A stretch of 5,388 bases of DNA from the NCBI GenBank assembly GCA_903930395.1, contig CAIYYE010000028.1:1-5388 (forward strand). The letters are read 5' to 3'. This DNA is from an uncultured beta proteobacterium (lineage in GTDB: Bacteria > Pseudomonadota > Gammaproteobacteria > Burkholderiales > Rhodocyclaceae). The notes under the pieces were generated by a model. The model had not been told where the DNA came from. It ran no database searches and saw only the letters and a list, made by a program, of their open reading frames with translations. The position numbers and the translations under genes were made by a program. Positions 1-5,388 of the stretch are shown in pieces. Position 1 is the stretch's first letter, and every line of letters starts with the position of its first letter.

Positions 1-991
1 CAACCGTCATGTAGCCAAGCTGCGACAGCGTGGAATAGGCCACGACGCGCTTGATGTCGTTCTGGATGATGCCCAGGAAGCCCATGAACAGCGCGGTAAT
101 CGCACCGATCACGATGACGAAGGAGAGTGCCGTGGTCGACAGTTCGAACAGCGGCGACATGCGGGCGACCATGAAGATACCGGCCGTCACCATCGTTGCA
201 GCATGGATCAGTGCGGAGATCGGGGTCGGGCCTTCCATCGAGTCAGGCAGCCAGACATGCAGAGGAACCTGGGCCGATTTGCCCATGGCGCCGATGAACA
301 GGCAGATACAGGTGACCGTCATCAGGGACCATTCAGCGGCACCCCAGATGTTGATCATGGTCGCTGCGAGTTCCGGAGCCTTCTCGAAGACAGTCTTATA
401 GTCGAGGGTGCCGAAATGGGCGAGGACGAGGCCGATGCCGAGGATGAAGCCGAAGTCACCGACACGATTGACCAGGAAGGCCTTCATGTTGGCGAAGATG
501 GCGGTCGGGCGGGTGTACCAGAAACCGATCAGCAGGTAGGAAACGAGACCAACCGCTTCCCAGCCGAAGAAGAGCTGCATGAAGTTGTTGCTCATCACCA
601 GCATCAGCATGGAGAAGGTGAACAACGAGATGTAACTGAAGAAGCGGTTGTAGCCCGGATCTTCCTGCATGTAGCCAATGGTGTAGATATGCACCATCAG
701 GGACACGAAGGTGACGACCAGCATCATCGTGGTGGTCAGCGTATCAATCAGGAAACCGACCTCGAAGGTGTAGTCGCCGCTGGTCAGCCAGGTGTAGACC
801 GTACCGTTGAAGGTGTGGCCGGCCAGAACATCCTTGAAGATGATGACCGAGGCGATGAAGGCGATGGCGACGCCGGCGATGGTGGCGGTATGGGCCACCC
901 AGCGCGGAATCACCCGACAGAACAGGCCGGCAATCATGGCGCCGACGAGCGGTGCCATGGGAACGAGCAGATAGAGTTTTTGCATTTCCAT
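1..991 (-). CDS. nuoL: NADH-quinone oxidoreductase subunit L (NuoL), partial, N-terminal half
   Basis: Membrane-arm antiporter-like subunit of complex I, thought to carry one of the proton translocation channels in the inner membrane. The frame is open from an ATG at 991-989 to the left edge, giving 330 residues of a protein usually 610-680 long, so roughly the C-terminal half is missing. The visible part is a string of hydrophobic helices. Conserved family signatures are FFGWEAVGLVSY at about 141-152 (E145, matching E. coli NuoL Glu144), RVGD at 176-179, GKSAQVPLHVWLPD at 237-250 (K238, matching Lys229), the HAATMVTAG stretch (H263) and NDIKRVVAYSTLSQLGYM at 311-328. All key proton-path residues in this half are present. 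The first ATG is preferred over a second two codons later because AAGGG sits 6 bases upstream. It starts 2 bases after the nuoK stop, suggesting translational coupling. MrpA-type antiporters and hydrogenase subunits are homologous, but the nuo context settles the identity. Confidence 0.97.
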   Translation of the reverse strand, partial: MEMQKLYLLVPMAPLVGAMIAGLFCRVIPRWVAHTATIAGVAIAFIASVIIFKDVLAGHTFNGTVYTWLTSGDYTFEVGFLIDTLTTTMMLVVTFVSLMVHIYTIGYMQEDPGYNRFFSYISLFTFSMLMLVMSNNFMQLFFGWEAVGLVSYLLIGFWYTRPTAIFANMKAFLVNRVGDFGFILGIGLVLAHFGTLDYKTVFEKAPELAATMINIWGAAEWSLMTVTCICLFIGAMGKSAQVPLHVWLPDSMEGPTPISALIHAATMVTAGIFMVARMSPLFELSTTALSFVIVIGAITALFMGFLGIIQNDIKRVVAYSTLSQLGYMTV

Positions 992-993
992 GT

Positions 994-1305
994 TTAACCC
1001 TTCAGGCTGCCCAGGTCATCCACATGGATGCTCTTGAGGTTGCGGAACAGCACGATCAGAATGGCCAGGCCGATTGCCGACTCGGCGGCGGCAACAGTCA
1101 GGATGAAGAAGACGAAGATCTGACCGGAGAGATCATTCAGGTAGTGGGAAAACGCCACGAAATTCATGTTGACCGCCAGCAGCATCAACTCGATGGTCAT
1201 CAACAGCACCAGCAGGTTCTTCCGGTTGAGGAAGATGCCGACGACGCTGATCGCGAAGAGAATCGCGCCCAGAATCAGGAAATGGGAGAGAGAGAGAGTT
1301 AGCAT
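994..1305 (-). CDS. nuoK: NADH-quinone oxidoreductase subunit K (NuoK)
   Basis: Small membrane subunit of complex I (homologue of mitochondrial ND4L), part of the channel region linking the quinone site to the antiporter subunits. The 103 residues form three hydrophobic helices at roughly 5-25, 31-52 and 63-88. The two conserved membrane glutamates are present: E39 in the [10 protein letters not shown] stretch and E75 in [12 protein letters not shown], corresponding to E. coli Glu36 and Glu72. The C-terminal tail is short and polar. Length is close to the family norm of about 100-101. The ATG lies 14 bases after the nuoJ stop; the only purine-rich run upstream is GGGGAA, spaced just 3 bases from the ATG, so the ribosome site looks weak and translation may depend on coupling to nuoJ. 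Codons 3-7 lie in a CT dinucleotide tract, which makes the N-terminus (MLTLSLSHF) seem two residues longer than the [11 protein letters not shown] form I recall in related bacteria. Confidence 0.97.
   Translation of the reverse strand: MLTLSLSHFLILGAILFAISVVGIFLNRKNLLVLLMTIELMLLAVNMNFVAFSHYLNDLSGQIFVFFILTVAAAESAIGLAILIVLFRNLKSIHVDDLGSLKG
998..1002 (-). promoter_or_regulatory. Ribosome binding site of nuoL
   Basis: On the coding strand the sequence reads AAGGG, 6 bases before the nuoL ATG and inside the last codons of nuoK. It favours the ATG at 991-989 over the second in-frame ATG at 985-983, which would be 12 bases away. Its position inside nuoK implies coupled translation. Confidence 0.6.
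1286..1298 (-). repeat. CT/GA dinucleotide tract in the start of nuoK
   Basis: The plus strand carries 13 bases of uninterrupted alternating GA (six and a half units); the coding strand reads CT. It covers codons 3 to 7 of nuoK (Thr-Leu-Ser-Leu-Ser). Change by one or two units would shift the frame within the first ten codons; change by three units would add or remove two residues. Confidence 0.85.
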
Positions 1306-1319
1306 GGGTTCCCCGGGGT

Positions 1320-1916
1320 TCAGTCTTTTTCAACCGGCATTTGCAGGACGCGGACGCGATCCTTCGCCTTGACGAAGACCTGCTCATTCGGGTTGGTGTA
1401 TTTGGACTTCTTCGGACCGCGGTAGGTCAGAACGATCGCTGCGATCATGCCGACCAGCAGAATGAGCGAGGCCAGCTCGAAGGGATAGACGTAGTCGGTA
1501 AACATCAGGGCACCGATACTCTTCGTATTGGACACACCCGCCGGCACCAGCGCTTCGGCCGCCGGAATCTGGAAGTACTTGCTACCCAGGACAAGGCTCA
1601 TCTCGAGAGCCATGAGCAGACCAAGCAGCGCGCCGAGCGGCAGGTAGTTCCAGAAGCCCTCACGGATGCGGTCGATATTGATATCGAGCATCATGACGAC
1701 GAAGAGGAAGAGCACCATGACCGCGCCGACATAGACGAGGATGATGGCAATCGCCAGGAATTCGGCTTGCAGCAAGGCCCAGATGCCGCCACAGGTGAAG
1801 AAGGCCAGAATCAGGTGCAACGCGGCGTGAACCGGGTTGCGGGCGGTGATCACGCGAAGGCTCGCGAAGACCAGAATCGCCGACAGGAAGTAGAAAACCG
1901 CAGTTTGAAAATCCAT
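1320..1916 (-). CDS. nuoJ: NADH-quinone oxidoreductase subunit J (NuoJ)
   Basis: Membrane subunit of complex I, homologue of mitochondrial ND6, located between NuoH/NuoA and NuoK. From the ATG at 1916-1914 it has 198 residues with about five hydrophobic helices (roughly 4-22, 29-49, 53-78, 91-111 and 144-165) and a basic, polar C-terminal tail. The family hallmark is the third helix, with [20 protein letters not shown] at about 51-70, including Y62 and G64, the region that forms the pi-bulge and rotates in known structures. An in-frame GTG at 1925-1923 would add three residues (GTG-CTA-GCG), but I reject it: that GTG is itself part of the AGGTG ribosome site, which is correctly placed for the ATG, and [10 protein letters not shown] matches the usual family N-terminus. 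It starts 12 bases after the nuoI stop and ends 14 bases before nuoK. Confidence 0.96.
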   Translation of the reverse strand: MDFQTAVFYFLSAILVFASLRVITARNPVHAALHLILAFFTCGGIWALLQAEFLAIAIILVYVGAVMVLFLFVVMMLDINIDRIREGFWNYLPLGALLGLLMALEMSLVLGSKYFQIPAAEALVPAGVSNTKSIGALMFTDYVYPFELASLILLVGMIAAIVLTYRGPKKSKYTNPNEQVFVKAKDRVRVLQMPVEKD

Positions 1917-1922
1917 CGCTAG

Positions 1923-1927
1923 CACCT
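1923..1927 (-). promoter_or_regulatory. Ribosome binding site of nuoJ (decides the start)
   Basis: The coding strand reads AGGTG, 6 bases before the ATG at 1916-1914. Because the in-frame GTG at 1925-1923 overlaps this motif, the GTG cannot use it, and the ATG is the better start. Confidence 0.65.
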
Positions 1928-1928
1928 G

Positions 1929-2417
1929 TTATCGGTAAGAAGCATCAAGTTCGCGGTCTTTTGCGATTTGATCTTCGTAGCGGTCGCCGTTGGCCAGCAA
2001 CATCTGCTTGGTGTAATACAAGTCACCACGCTTCTCGCCGTGATATTCGAAAATGCGCGTCTCGACGACGGCATCGACCGGACAGGCTTCTTCGCAGAAA
2101 CCACAGAAAATACACTTGGTCAGATCGATGTCGTAGCGCGTCGTGCGACGGGAACCGTCATCGCGCGGCTCGGCCTCGATGGTAATGGCCAGCGCCGGGC
2201 AGATGGCTTCGCACAGCTTGCAGGCGATACAGCGCTCCTCGCCATTCGGATAGCGACGCAAGGCGTGCAGGCCGCGAAAGCGGAAACTCTGCGGTGTCTT
2301 TTCTTCCGGATATTGAACGGTGATCTTGCGGGCGAAGAAATAACGCCCGGTGACCGACATGCCCTTCAACAATTCCTTGAGGAAGAGGCTGTTGAAGATT
2401 TCCTTCATCGAACCCAT
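1929..2417 (-). CDS. nuoI: NADH-quinone oxidoreductase subunit I (NuoI), 2x[4Fe-4S]
   Basis: Peripheral-arm subunit of complex I (TYKY/NDUFS8 homologue) carrying clusters N6a and N6b, which pass electrons from the NuoG clusters towards N2 in NuoB and then quinone. The 162 residues match the usual length. Two ferredoxin-type motifs are intact: C63-x2-C66-x2-C69-x3-C73-P ([14 protein letters not shown]) and C102-x2-C105-x2-C108-x3-C112-P ([14 protein letters not shown]). As in other 2x[4Fe-4S] folds, the fourth cysteine of each motif should ligate the other cluster. An N-terminal segment (about 1-35) of amphipathic and basic character fits the part that lies on the membrane against NuoH. YPEEKTP and [17 protein letters not shown] are typical of the family. 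The first ATG is preferred to one three codons on because GAGGAG is 6 bases upstream of it. A free ferredoxin is ruled out by the N-terminal extension and operon position. Confidence 0.98.
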   Translation of the reverse strand: MGSMKEIFNSLFLKELLKGMSVTGRYFFARKITVQYPEEKTPQSFRFRGLHALRRYPNGEERCIACKLCEAICPALAITIEAEPRDDGSRRTTRYDIDLTKCIFCGFCEEACPVDAVVETRIFEYHGEKRGDLYYTKQMLLANGDRYEDQIAKDRELDASYR

Positions 2418-2423
2418 GAGTCT

Positions 2424-2429
2424 CTCCTC
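2424..2429 (-). promoter_or_regulatory. Ribosome binding site of nuoI overlapping the nuoH stop
   Basis: The coding strand reads GAGGAG, 6 bases before the nuoI ATG. It overlaps the TGA stop of nuoH (2430-2428). This is the strongest Shine-Dalgarno match in the window and supports coupled reinitiation of nuoI. Confidence 0.75.
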
Positions 2430-3477
2430 ACTTCCAGATATTCAGCGGCGACATCATCCAGACGCCGACAACAACCAGCCAGATCAGACAGATCGGCAAG
2501 AAAACCTTCCAGCCCAGACGCATCAACTGGTCATAGCGGTAGCGCGGGAAAGTCGCCCGGAACCACAGGAACAGGAAGAGAATGGCCGACATCTTGGCGA
2601 ACAGCCAGAGGATGCCATCCGGCAGGAAACCAACCGGCGACAGCCAGCCACCCAGGAACAGCAGGGAAGTCAGAGCCGCAACCAGGATCATGTTGGCGTA
2701 TTCAGCCAGGAAGAACAGCGCAAAGGCCATCCCGGAATACTCAACGTGGAAACCGGCAACGATTTCGGATTCACCTTCGGCCACGTCAAACGGGGCGCGA
2801 TTCAGTTCAGCCGTACCGGAGATCAGGTAGACGATGAACATCGGGAAGAGCGGCAGCCAGTTCCAGGACAGGAAGCTCAGACCCCAGCCAGCGAAGCGGC
2901 CCTGGTCCTGCACATTGACGATATCGACCAGATTGAGGCTGTTGGAAACCATCAGCACGCAAATCAGCGAGAAGCCCATCGAGATTTCGTAGGAAACCAT
3001 CTGGGCGGCCGAGCGCATGGCGCCGAGGAAGGCATACTTGGAGTTGGAAGCCCAGCCCGACAGAATAATGCCGTACACCCCCATCGAGGTAATCGCCATG
3101 ATGTAGAGCAGGCTCGCATCGATATTGGCAACAACCAGTGAATCGGTGAAGGGAACCACGGCCCAGGCAGCCAGGGCAGGTGCAATCGCCAGCATCGGAG
3201 CGATGATGAAGATGCCCTTGCTGGCGGTGGTCGGAACAATGATTTCCTTGAGCAGCAGCTTGAGGCCGTCAGCGATCGGCTGGATCAGGCCCCACGGACC
3301 GACCCGGTTGGGACCGATTCGGACCTGCATGTAACCGATGACCTTGCGCTCGAAATAGGTCAGATACGCGACGCCGAGCATCAGTGGCGCAACGATCAGG
3401 ACGATCTTGATAAGGGTCCAGACGGCCGGCCAGGCGCCGCCGAAAATCCCTGTGCCGAAATTCATCAATGCGTCCAT
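2428..3477 (-). CDS. nuoH: NADH-quinone oxidoreductase subunit H (NuoH)
   Basis: Membrane subunit of complex I (ND1 homologue) that joins the membrane arm to the peripheral arm and forms much of the quinone chamber and the entry to the proton path. The 349 residues are mostly hydrophobic, with about eight membrane helices. Both ND1 signatures are present: [16 protein letters not shown] continuing to QPIADGLK at 48-73, and the acidic loop [20 protein letters not shown] at 229-248, with D231, E234, E236 and E238. YFERKVIG at 41-48, E224 in [10 protein letters not shown] and [13 protein letters not shown] at 312-324 are further family marks. Its ATG directly follows the nuoG stop (TAAATG, no gap). 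GTGGAG within the end of nuoG, 9 bases upstream, supports this start over a second Met four codons on. The stop overlaps the nuoI ribosome site. The related hydrogenase subunit HyfC/EchB family is excluded by length, signatures and context. Confidence 0.98.
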   Translation of the reverse strand: MDALMNFGTGIFGGAWPAVWTLIKIVLIVAPLMLGVAYLTYFERKVIGYMQVRIGPNRVGPWGLIQPIADGLKLLLKEIIVPTTASKGIFIIAPMLAIAPALAAWAVVPFTDSLVVANIDASLLYIMAITSMGVYGIILSGWASNSKYAFLGAMRSAAQMVSYEISMGFSLICVLMVSNSLNLVDIVNVQDQGRFAGWGLSFLSWNWLPLFPMFIVYLISGTAELNRAPFDVAEGESEIVAGFHVEYSGMAFALFFLAEYANMILVAALTSLLFLGGWLSPVGFLPDGILWLFAKMSAILFLFLWFRATFPRYRYDQLMRLGWKVFLPICLIWLVVVGVWMMSPLNIWK

Positions 3478-5388
3478 TTATGCACGCTCCACGGTAATCG
3501 AGCCGAACATGTCGCCCAGCATCGCAGTGCTCACATGCGCCGCCGAGACGCGTACGCAGCCGGCAGGCACATTGTTGTCGGTTCGGGCGACCAGAATTGC
3601 CTCGCCACTGCCCTGCCTGACGCGAACCTGGGCTTTGTCGGCAAGGCCGATCTGGGCCATGGTCTGCTCGGCAAGACGGGCGGTCGGTGCAACCGAATCA
3701 GCCGTCTGCTGCAGAGCCGGGGCACGACGAGCCAGCGGGTCGGCAAAGTTGATCGGCACATCGGCGATGCGCTGCAGGCCGGCAGACGAAGCCGCCGGAA
3801 CAGCCAGGGCGACGCCCTTGAGATCATTATTCAGACCGGTCAGGAATTCAGTACCCTTGCCCAGCAGTTCATCGCGAACCGCTTCGCTGGACTCGTACCC
3901 AAAACCGTCGAGGTTGAGGACGTTGCCGAGCACACGCAGCAGCTTCCAGGCCGGGCGGGCATCGCCACGAGCCTTGGCCACACCGTTGAAACCCTGGATG
4001 CGCCCTTCGATATTGATGAAAGTGCCCGAAGTTTCGGTGTAGGGAGCAATCGGCAGGATCACATCGGCGTATTCAAGGGCCGGTGCATGCTTGAATGCCG
4101 ACATGTAAACAACCAGGCTGGCTTGCTTGAGGGCGCCAAGAACCAGTTGCGGGTTGGCGCAATCGAATTCAGGCTCAACACCCATCAGAACGTAAGCCTT
4201 GCGGGGCTGCTCGAACATCTGGCGGGCATTGGCAGCGGAAGGCAGTGCGCCTGCGGCGTAAGCACCGACGGTATTGGCACCTTCGCCGAGGAAACCGACC
4301 GTAGCGCCGGTTATCTTGCCAAGTTCAAGCGACAAGGCCTGCAACTGCGTCGCATCAGCCGACTGGGTCGCGACATTGCCGAGGAAAACGGCTCGCTTGT
4401 CGCCATCAACCAGGCTCTGGGCAATCTTCTTGCTCGTTTCACAGACATTGGCCGTTTCGACCCCGGCCGGCACGGCAACACCCTTGATCTCGGCCGCAGC
4501 CTTGACGATGGCGGCCAGCGAAGCGGCCAGTTGCGATGGGGCAACGGTCATGCGGGCATGCAGGTTGATCAGTTGATCGTCACCGGTCACCGACAACAGG
4601 CTGACCTTGGTGTATTTCTTGGCAGCCTGACGCAGACGCTGAGCGATGAGCGGATGATCCTTGCGCAGGAAGGATCCGACCACCAGGGCGCCATCAAGAT
4701 CCTTGATCTCGGCCAGACGCAGGCCCAGCCACGGCGTGCCGGCGCGCTTGCCATCGGCGGAAAAATCGCTCTGGCGCGGGCGGAAATCGATATTGCCGCT
4801 ACCGAGGCCCTTCATGACCTTGGCCAGCAGGGCCAGTTCTTCAACGGTCGAGCTTTGCGCAGCCAGTGCGGCCACGGCATCACCACCATGGTTGCGGGCA
4901 ACGTCCTTGAGACCGTGGGCGACGTAATCGAGGGCGACGTTCCAGTCGACTTCCCTCCATTCGCCACCCTGCTTGACCATGGGCTTGGTCAGGCGCTCGT
5001 CGGAACTCAGGGCCTGATAGGAGAAACGCTCCTTGTCCGAGATCCAGCACTCGTTCACATCTTCGTTTTCACGCGGCAGAACGCGCATCACGTTCTCGTG
5101 CTTGACCTGGACAACCAGGTTGGCGCCGACGGAATCATGCGGGCTGACCGACTTGCGGCGCTGCAGTTCCCAGGAACGGGCGGTATAGCGGAAAGGCTTG
5201 GAGGTCAGCGCACCGACCGGGCACATGTCGATCATGTTGCCGGACAATTCGGAATCCACCGAACGGCCGACGAAGGTCATGATCTCGGAGTGCATGTTGC
5301 GGTTGGCCATGCCGAGTTCCATGATGCCGCCGATTTCCTGACCGAAGCGGACGCAACGGGTGCAGTGGATGCAGCGGCTCATTTCTTC
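3478..5388 (-). CDS. nuoG: NADH-quinone oxidoreductase subunit G (NuoG), partial, lacks N-terminus
   Basis: Large iron-sulfur subunit of the complex I peripheral arm, carrying electrons from NuoEF to NuoI. The frame is open through the right edge (two Glu codons precede the first visible Met), so the Met at 5382 is internal and about 140 N-terminal residues, with the N1b and N5 cluster ligands, are outside. Of 636 visible residues, counted from that Met, C4-x2-C7-x2-C10 (SRCIHCTRCVRF) and C54 (MIDMCPVGALT) are the four N4 cluster ligands. The rest is a molybdopterin-oxidoreductase-like fold without sign of cofactor use, including YADVILPIAPYTETSGTFIN at about 438-457 and EGRIQGFNG. The site of the extra N7 cluster, cysteines in E. 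coli, is degenerate here: S80, D83, A87 and S115, as expected for the beta/alphaproteobacterial and mitochondrial type. The tail (about 520-634) is Ala-rich and the least conserved. The stop TAA abuts the nuoH ATG. Formate dehydrogenase alpha is excluded by the N4 pattern and operon. Confidence 0.97.
   Translation of the reverse strand, partial: EEMSRCIHCTRCVRFGQEIGGIMELGMANRNMHSEIMTFVGRSVDSELSGNMIDMCPVGALTSKPFRYTARSWELQRRKSVSPHDSVGANLVVQVKHENVMRVLPRENEDVNECWISDKERFSYQALSSDERLTKPMVKQGGEWREVDWNVALDYVAHGLKDVARNHGGDAVAALAAQSSTVEELALLAKVMKGLGSGNIDFRPRQSDFSADGKRAGTPWLGLRLAEIKDLDGALVVGSFLRKDHPLIAQRLRQAAKKYTKVSLLSVTGDDQLINLHARMTVAPSQLAASLAAIVKAAAEIKGVAVPAGVETANVCETSKKIAQSLVDGDKRAVFLGNVATQSADATQLQALSLELGKITGATVGFLGEGANTVGAYAAGALPSAANARQMFEQPRKAYVLMGVEPEFDCANPQLVLGALKQASLVVYMSAFKHAPALEYADVILPIAPYTETSGTFINIEGRIQGFNGVAKARGDARPAWKLLRVLGNVLNLDGFGYESSEAVRDELLGKGTEFLTGLNNDLKGVALAVPAASSAGLQRIADVPINFADPLARRAPALQQTADSVAPTARLAEQTMAQIGLADKAQVRVRQGSGEAILVARTDNNVPAGCVRVSAAHVSTAMLGDMFGSITVERA
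3487..3492 (-). promoter_or_regulatory. Ribosome binding site of nuoH inside the end of nuoG
   Basis: The coding strand reads GTGGAG in the last codons of nuoG, 9 bases before the nuoH ATG. It would be 21 bases from the alternative Met5 codon, so it selects the first ATG. Confidence 0.55.

Noticed and set aside
203..997. Plus-strand ORF of 264 residues, rich in Asp, Glu, His and Gln, antisense to nuoL
   Set aside because: It is a frame shadow: hydrophobic membrane codons read on the opposite strand give acidic, His/Gln-rich strings. The nuoL frame shows family motifs throughout, and the antisense product resembles no known family.
1309..1320. CCCCGGGG palindrome between nuoJ and nuoK as an intrinsic terminator
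   Set aside because: There is no room for a loop, no following run of T on the coding strand, and termination here would cut nuoK and nuoL off from the operon.
1341..1922. Plus-strand ORF of 193 residues covering almost all of nuoJ
   Set aside because: Same shadow effect opposite a membrane protein; charged low-complexity composition, no recognisable domain, and nuoJ is clearly real.
1968..3141. Overlapping plus-strand ORFs of 289 and 263 residues opposite nuoI and nuoH
   Set aside because: They overlap each other in different frames and lie wholly opposite conserved nuoI/nuoH coding sequence. No motif supports either.
3407..4042. Plus-strand ORF of 211 residues opposite the end of nuoG, with no tidy place in the operon
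   Set aside because: Ser/Arg/Ala-rich translation typical of a shadow of a GC-rich gene; spans the nuoG-nuoH junction antisense and has no recognisable domain.
3478..5388. A formate dehydrogenase or other molybdopterin enzyme, or a gene starting at the Met at 5382
   Set aside because: The N4 cysteine pattern, lack of molybdenum-ligand motif and position before nuoH identify NuoG. The frame is open past 5382 to the window edge with Glu codons fitting the NuoG sequence, so that Met is internal.
1..5388. Mobile elements, CRISPR, tRNA/rRNA or a novel defence or accessory gene
   Set aside because: Coding density is nearly complete with six contiguous nuo genes; gaps total under 40 bases, and no repeats, terminal inverted repeats or RNA-gene signatures were seen.

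Overview
The window is an internal slice of a proton-pumping NADH:quinone oxidoreductase (respiratory complex I, NDH-1) operon. All genes lie on the minus strand, so transcription runs from high to low coordinates: nuoG (5' end off the right edge), nuoH, nuoI, nuoJ, nuoK, nuoL (3' end off the left edge). This is the canonical bacterial gene order G-H-I-J-K-L. nuoA-F would be expected beyond the right edge and nuoM-N beyond the left; neither is visible here.

The protein sequences look like those of a betaproteobacterium. The grounds are a NuoI of about 160 residues, a NuoK close to the betaproteobacterial form, a NuoG of complex I type that lacks the extra N7 cluster cysteines, and a moderately high GC content with G/C-rich third positions. 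The Rhodocyclales (Dechloromonas/Azoarcus-like) are my best guess, but this rests on remembered family resemblance and not on a search.

Layout: 5388-3478 is nuoG (peripheral-arm iron-sulfur subunit, C-terminal ~636 residues). 3477-2428 is nuoH (membrane subunit at the quinone site). 2417-1929 is nuoI (two [4Fe-4S] clusters). 1916-1320 is nuoJ, 1305-994 is nuoK, and 991-1 is the first 330 codons of nuoL (antiporter-like proton channel). Gaps between genes are 0, 10, 12, 14 and 2 bases. Each holds or borders a Shine-Dalgarno-like sequence and no convincing promoter or terminator, so the block should be one translationally coupled transcript. No stretch over 14 bases lacks a gene.

Functionally, electrons from NADH (via NuoEF upstream) pass through NuoG and then the N6a/N6b clusters of NuoI to quinone bound at the NuoH/NuoBD interface. 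The conformational and electrostatic signal is relayed through the NuoH/J/K channel region to the antiporter-like subunits NuoL/M/N, which pump protons.

I see no undescribed system here. The points worth a second look are small: a CT-dinucleotide tract inside the start of nuoK that may have added two residues, a start-codon choice in nuoJ, and the degenerate N7 cluster site in NuoG. The long plus-strand ORFs are antisense shadows of these genes.
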